Shown: one piece after another, positions 59,132 to 64,000 of the stretch
How the letters are laid out: each line of letters opens with the position of its first letter
Position numbering within the stretch: position 1 is the first letter of the stretch
Source: Mytilus galloprovincialis
Lineage: Eukaryota > Mollusca > Bivalvia > Mytilida > Mytilidae
DNA length: 64,000 nt
Assembly: GCF_965363235.1 (NCBI RefSeq)
Contig: NC_134851.1
Span: 41,072,321 to 41,136,320 of the forward strand
Reading direction: 5' to 3'
Made by a program: the position numbers and the translations under genes
Notes under the pieces: generated by a model
Told to the model about the DNA's origin: nothing
Seen by the model: the letters and a program-made list of their open reading frames with translations, nothing else
The model's database searches: none

Positions 59132-60552
59132 AAATCCCCAGTCCCACTAGACCACGATTGCACCACGCTCACCGCGATCTAAAATAAATTTAGATCGTGG
59201 TGAGGTCGCGGTATGAGCGGCATGAAAATGTAAATTTTCGTTGCTTTCACGATGCCACTACGTCCTCATTACGCTTCTACAACGATCCCGCTACGATTAT
59301 ACCATGTTCTCACCGCGCTTAATCTGCGACCTTACTACGCTTATCAAGATCTTTCTACGCTCGTCACGTTATCACTACGACCATACCACGAGTTATCCGA
59401 TTGCAACACGATCTTAATGCGATTATATCACGTTCTTCCCACGATTATACTACGTTCATACCGCGATCGTACTACGTTCTCAGCAATAACATCAACATCG
59501 TGTTCCATGTTAAAAATATAATACAGTTCCATTCCTTCTATTTCTGATTAATACGTAGATTTCTCGGAAACAATACAGTCATGCCACCAAAATCTACTAG
59601 AACACGTGGGCGTGGTGGCAGGGGTTGATGTAGAGGCAGAGGGAGCTAAGTAACGAATCCTAATCAAGCAGAGATGTCGGACCGTCCAATCCAACCTAAA
59701 TTACAACCTATTTCATAAAGCTCAAATGACCATATGTTAGTGAACGATAGCAGAGATGACACAGATGTGTCAATAGATATAGAAAGTTGTGGTATGAGTG
59801 CCAATGAGACAACTCTCTATTCAAGTAACAGTTTATAAAAGTAAACCATTCTCGTCCAAGGTACGGCCTTCAACATGGAGCCTTCGGTCACACCGAAAAG
59901 CACGTTATAAAGGGCCCAAAAAAATACTAGTGTAAATCTATTTAAACGGGAAAACAAACGGTCTAATCTATATAAAAAAAGAGAAGCATGGTTGAGCCGT
60001 TAGAGCAAATGGATAATAACATTCAGACAAACAAAATGTAGGGAATTTTTTTTATATATTTCATGTAAAACATGAAAATGAGAATGATGGTCGTAGTGTG
60101 AACGTAGTCAGGTCGTGGGAAGAGCGTGATGAGCACGGCAAGGGCGTGCTACAATCGTACTATGGTCGTGAACAGCGTTGTATAGTTGTAGTGGAAACGT
60201 ACTTGGGTCGTGGTGAGAACGTGATGGTCGTAGTGAGGTCGTGATAACGTCGCTGTGAGATCGTAGTGCAATCAAAATAGAATCATGCTTTCGCTACGAT
60301 TGTACAGCGACATTTGCGATCTTACTACGATCTTAGTGCGCTCACACTACGCTTCTACTACGACCTGATTTGCCACGACCGCACCACGATTGTTTTGAAC
60401 ATGTTCAAAGATGGCCACGATCTTCAAGATATTGAAGACCTCACCACGATCGTGATACGACCTTACTGCGATCTACTCGATCCTACTACGATCATTAAAA
60501 TTTGCATTTTTTTCACAGATCGTAGTGCGATCGTGGCGTAGTGGGACTGCGG
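59132..60552. mobile_element. 1.42-kb TIR element with dense subterminal motif arrays
   Basis: Ends are CAGTCCCACTA (59,139) and TAGTGGGACTG (60,549). TAT flanks both sides, and copy A reads uninterrupted TTTTCATATTACCGAC (near 25,691). About 360 bp at the left and 470 bp at the right are packed with CTACGATC/CCACGATC-like 8-mers on both strands. The interior has a short MPPKSTRTRGRGGRG start that stops at once, perhaps a remnant of an element gene, and carries a nested dispersed repeat (59,785-59,990). Superfamily unassigned. Confidence 0.85.
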
Positions 60553-60849
60553 TATTACCGACTTTTGACATTAGACTGTTTAACATTTCAACAAGTTACT
60601 TTCGCTGTGGTTGGACATCCTGGTACTCGGCCAAGTAAGGGCTACCTAAAGAAGTGAACTCAAATACATACTTTTTATGTTGCTCTTACTTGAAAGTGTA
60701 CCAGAACGTGCAACTGGCAAAGTCTGTTACCTGTCTAAAAGATATGAACTGCGGAGTCATAAATCTGTATTATAACGCAAAAAATAGTCTTTATTTGTCA
60801 ATATTTAGAAAAAGTTTGAAAAGATATAAAATGTAATTACTTTGTGAGA

Positions 60850-61340
60850 CAGGTGCGCATTATGCCTGCAGTAAAATTATTAGTGGCGCTCTGATAAAAT
60901 GTTTTCTTTTAAAAGGATGGGTACTCTGCTTATGATTGCAGTTCCTTACAATAATTTTATCCCTCAAAATGAGATCGCCACGACTTTTACTATATTTTAC
61001 TATTGACTACTGGTTTCAAATAAAACTACTTTTTTATGTATCTCTCCTAAGTCAGGATCCTGTAATTCAGTGGTTGTCATTTATCTATGTCTGTCATATT
61101 TGTTTTTCTTGAGTGTTGTTTAACCATTGTGGTGACGTCAGCCTATTCATGTGCCGTGGATTCTTTTTCAAGAATCAACGCTTCCTAACTCAGTCGCTGA
61201 AATGAGCTCACCATGTTATATACATTGCTTCCTTTGTGTGCCTACTTTCATTAAGTTTGAATTGACTAATTTACTATTTCTGCTCACTAGTGGAATTGTT
61301 TTAATAACTTACCTATACATTTTGAAATTTCCATATGCCT
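60850..61340. other. Non-coding DNA between selenoprotein and TRIM genes
   Basis: 60,820-61,090 aligns with 27,430-27,665. Nothing recognised in the rest. Confidence 0.5.
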
Positions 61341-61430
61341 TCTCTGGGAATCGAACCCATCCATGAATTTTGTTATATGTTAATGATATCAACATTTCCA
61401 TGAAACCTCTGGGCTACCAATCGGTTACGA
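61340..61430 (-). repeat. tRNA-like SINE fragment
   Basis: Minus strand has A-box TAGCCCAGAGG and a perfect B-box GGTTCGATTCC, about 58 nt apart. The acceptor stem does not pair, so this is not a working tRNA gene. Confidence 0.45.
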
Positions 61431-62151
61431 TTTAAATGTCTAATTTTAATCATGTTAAGGAGTGTTATTTGCGAAAAATACCAGTCAAGAGAATGATAAA
61501 TTTCGCGAGCCGTAAGTCGAGGGAAATTCATTATAAAGACTAGGCCATTTATTGGTGCCTATACAGTATTCGTTTTTTCTTCAATTGTTGAACGCCAGTC
61601 GCTAACCTATACATTACATTCCGCTAAATAGATGAAAGAATAAAAAAAAAGTCAGCCTTTGTTCTCTTTTTCTAACCTCTGGTGATATATGTCTATGACA
61701 CGATTCAATGAGGAAACATCACTGACAGGTATTTTTTTTTTTTAAATATTTGATCTAATTATAGAACTCTCAAATTATTGACTCACAATTTTAGTCTTTC
61801 ATGAACTTAAATAGAATGTGTGACCGAAATATGCATACCCATCCTTTATAGTGCCGTTCAGTGTGCAAGTTTGAAAAGTAACTTCCGACTAGGACAAACA
61901 ACCTATCAATATATTTTTCTAGATTTTTGAAGTTGTCATTCTTTATTAAAAGTCTCATATTCATTACACTTCATATTTAAAAAGGTATTATATCACACTT
62001 GGCTAAATCTGAAACAGTGTCAAGTACAAGCAAAATTAGAAAATTTGGTTATATAAATCAATTTGTCATTAAGACACAAAAAAAAACTAATTGTTTATAT
62101 TTTGGCTTATCACACATTATTACAGTCATTTTAGTGTTCATTAGCAAGTGT

Positions 62152-63801
62152 TTATTGGGATTTATAAATATTGATAGAGTTTCCATATTCGTTTAAGACT
62201 AACAGTTCTTGTGTTGCAATGTTGTAAGATAAACCAATCGGTCCATAGATACCATCTTCTACTGACAAAACAATGTCATGTTTCTGTCCATCATTAGATA
62301 TTTTATGTATGTTGTTTGATATTTGCCCTGATACATACACATCCCCAAGGTCATCTACAGCTACACTATTAGCAGTTTTCAGATCAGGACTCTTGTACAT
62401 CGCACGTTCTTTTCCATCCGAAGAAACTACGAATACTTTATTACTATCCCAGTCAGTACAATAGACATCACCATCCTGATTGGCACAGATGTTTCTAGGA
62501 TCAAATGTAGTTTGTATTACTTTATGCACTTTACCATTGATATTCACAATGGTTAGAGTGTAAGGTTTATTTTTTACCCAGATCTTGTCGTTTACACTGG
62601 TGATTCCTTTACAGGTTCCTTCAACTCTTAGTATCCTGCCAGGCTGCAATGAGATCAGGTCGATGATCTGGATACCTGCTTCACCACCAGATACTACAGC
62701 ATGGGTTTTGTCATATAAGCTGCTATTGTGTGGTGTATAATCCAATTTAATCACGTTAAAGTTTGATCCATCAAGTTTACAAACAATAAGTTCCTTGCCC
62801 TTGTATTGACAGAGAAGTAACTTATCATCAGGAATACAGCATCCACTTAAGATATGTACTCCATTACCTAATTTCGTGGTCGGGAATGAATGTGTCAGTG
62901 ATAACTTTCCCTCGTCTTTCACTATAAATTGACCTTGTTGATCGATATCTAGTACAGGCATTTGGACTTGGACATTTTCAACCGTTATTGTACCCAAGTC
63001 TTGGACTAGGTTCTTAATTTTTGACTCAGATTCTGACGGATGATATTTAAGTATCGGAACAGTAGCTGTTTGGATTTCTCTGATTTCTAATTCTTTTTGG
63101 TAAGCTTTTGCATCTAGAAATTTTACCACCTGGAATAAATGAACTTCTGATGTATGTTGCTTCAGTGAATGTAGATCACTTTTCCATGTATACAGCGAGT
63201 CTGCACTGGATTGTATGCTATCTTTATTTCGGGACACACTCTCAGTACAATTTTCATACTTAGAATCAATATCTTTATGTATCTCTGCTTCCAACTTATC
63301 TAAATGCGCAATGACTTTCCGTTTGATTTCAGACACCCTTGTCTTTATTTTGGTTCGACTCTTTTCCAAATCTACAAGTGTTTTCTCACTTTGACTCCGT
63401 CTGTTCTCTGTAACTTGATATAGGTTTGAAATCCTTCTCTCTAGATCAGCAATAGCGGTACCATCTTTCACGCCTCTAGCAGCTTTTTCAATTGAAATGA
63501 TAGACTTGCAATTCTGATGTGATATCGGAACACATGACACGCAGACTACCTTGTCATGTTGACAGCAGTACAGTGCAATCTTTTGATCAGGATGATTGTC
63601 GCAGTTCTTGGACAATGTAAGAAGTGACGAACTCAGTTGCTGTATCTCTTGCGTTGGTAGTACCTTGTGAGGCGGGGACATCTTTTCGTGAACTCTGGAA
63701 CAAGCCTTGCATACAAGTTCACTGCAGTCACTGCACCAAGATACAGCTGTAATGTCTTCATCACTGCGCTGACAACCAGCACAGAATTTACTGTCCGCCA
63801 T
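62152..63801 (-). CDS. TRIM-like B-box/NHL protein, gene 2
   Basis: A 549-residue paralogue of the gene at 29,483-31,129 with the same start (MADSKFC), all sixteen B-box zinc ligands at the same positions (Cys7 to Cys98), coiled coil and C-terminal NHL-type propeller (VYCTDWDSNKVFVVSSDG, SVAVDDLGDVYVSG). No RING. The acceptor TTTTTTATTCTTACAG ends one base before the ATG. Its upstream frame differs from gene 1 by one T in that tract, which confirms that the upstream reading frame is intron and not protein. Most differences from gene 1 lie in the propeller, the likely ligand-binding part. The non-coding 5' exon is outside what can be recognised. Confidence 0.9.
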   Translation of the reverse strand: MADSKFCAGCQRSDEDITAVSWCSDCSELVCKACSRVHEKMSPPHKVLPTQEIQQLSSSLLTLSKNCDNHPDQKIALYCCQHDKVVCVSCVPISHQNCKSIISIEKAARGVKDGTAIADLERRISNLYQVTENRRSQSEKTLVDLEKSRTKIKTRVSEIKRKVIAHLDKLEAEIHKDIDSKYENCTESVSRNKDSIQSSADSLYTWKSDLHSLKQHTSEVHLFQVVKFLDAKAYQKELEIREIQTATVPILKYHPSESESKIKNLVQDLGTITVENVQVQMPVLDIDQQGQFIVKDEGKLSLTHSFPTTKLGNGVHILSGCCIPDDKLLLCQYKGKELIVCKLDGSNFNVIKLDYTPHNSSLYDKTHAVVSGGEAGIQIIDLISLQPGRILRVEGTCKGITSVNDKIWVKNKPYTLTIVNINGKVHKVIQTTFDPRNICANQDGDVYCTDWDSNKVFVVSSDGKERAMYKSPDLKTANSVAVDDLGDVYVSGQISNNIHKISNDGQKHDIVLSVEDGIYGPIGLSYNIATQELLVLNEYGNSINIYKSQ

Positions 63802-64000
63802 TCTGTAAGAATAAAAAACATAGCTTCTGCAGTAAAGATATTCACTAAAAGAATGAAAAGTGTTGCGGCCTTCTTTGACCACATATGGTCTGTAAAAATA
63901 TCAACATAGATAGAATGTTATCTTATTGCATTTTTCAGAAGAAAAGCTATAAAAACATTTTTATCCTTTTAAAGCGAGAGTGGTCACTCTGACCTGTCCA
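63802..64000. other. 5' intron/flank of TRIM-like gene 2
   Basis: Closely matches 31,130-31,322, including AAAGCGAGAGTG.TCACTCTGACC. Ends at the window edge. Confidence 0.6.

Larger units (their letters stand above)
45700..64000. repeat. Segmental duplication copy B
   Basis: Colinear with 9,540-31,320. It carries C1q copy 4, the intact selenoprotein gene and TRIM-like gene 2, and continues beyond the window. Confidence 0.85.

Noticed and set aside
61340-61430. Functional tRNA gene
   Set aside because: A and B boxes are present but the acceptor stem does not pair and no coherent anticodon arm can be drawn.
1-64000. CRISPR arrays, rRNA genes, bacterial operons, LTR or virus-like elements
   Set aside because: None seen; the short-period repeats are minisatellites without spacer structure, and no reverse transcriptase, integrase or capsid-like frame is present.

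Overview
The window is AT-rich, intron-bearing animal DNA with no operons, few long reading frames and very many short interspersed repeats. Expanded C1q-domain and TRIM-like immune gene families, together with repeat families I recognise from memory as typical of marine mussels, point to a bivalve, most likely Mytilus or a close relative. No virus-like or LTR element was seen.

The backbone is a segmental duplication of one module, all on the minus strand: a two-exon C1q-domain gene, a four-exon selenoprotein W/MIEN1-type (Rdx family) gene, and a B-box/NHL TRIM-like gene. Copy A spans about 9.5-35.4 kb and copy B about 45.7-64.0 kb (running off the window). Between them lies a shortened copy C (about 35.7-44.3 kb) that keeps the CT-rich tract and the TRIM flanks but lacks C1q and the selenoprotein. 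Two further C1q-bearing units sit at 0.4-5.4 kb and 5.9-8.5 kb.

The main discovery is the selenoprotein gene. Its exons are too small, and its UGA codon too misleading, for ORF scanning. In copy B (exons between 58,745 and 52,128) the exons splice in perfect phase into a 96-residue protein with a CxxU redox motif (UGA at 56,070-56,068), the Rdx fold signature and a C-terminal CVIC prenylation box. A convincing SECIS element lies at 51,450-51,411 in the 3' UTR. Copy A (25,244 to 18,366) keeps every exon, splice site and the UGA, but has a one-base insertion in exon 3 and has lost the ATGA core of its SECIS.

Two TRIM-like genes look intact (31,129-29,483 and 63,801-62,152), each with a splice acceptor one base before the ATG, so their apparent N-terminal signal peptides are intron. 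The third (40,911-39,380) is a pseudogene. All four C1q genes are broken, each by its own lesions.

Comparison of the copies gives empty sites for many insertions: a 366-bp tandem array with a 5-bp target duplication, an 885-bp and a 1.42-kb terminal-inverted-repeat element, several MITEs, and a 780-bp nested palindrome that has collapsed to one arm in copy B. At least four minisatellites differ strongly in copy number between copies. Most remaining long ORFs are chance frames through repeats.
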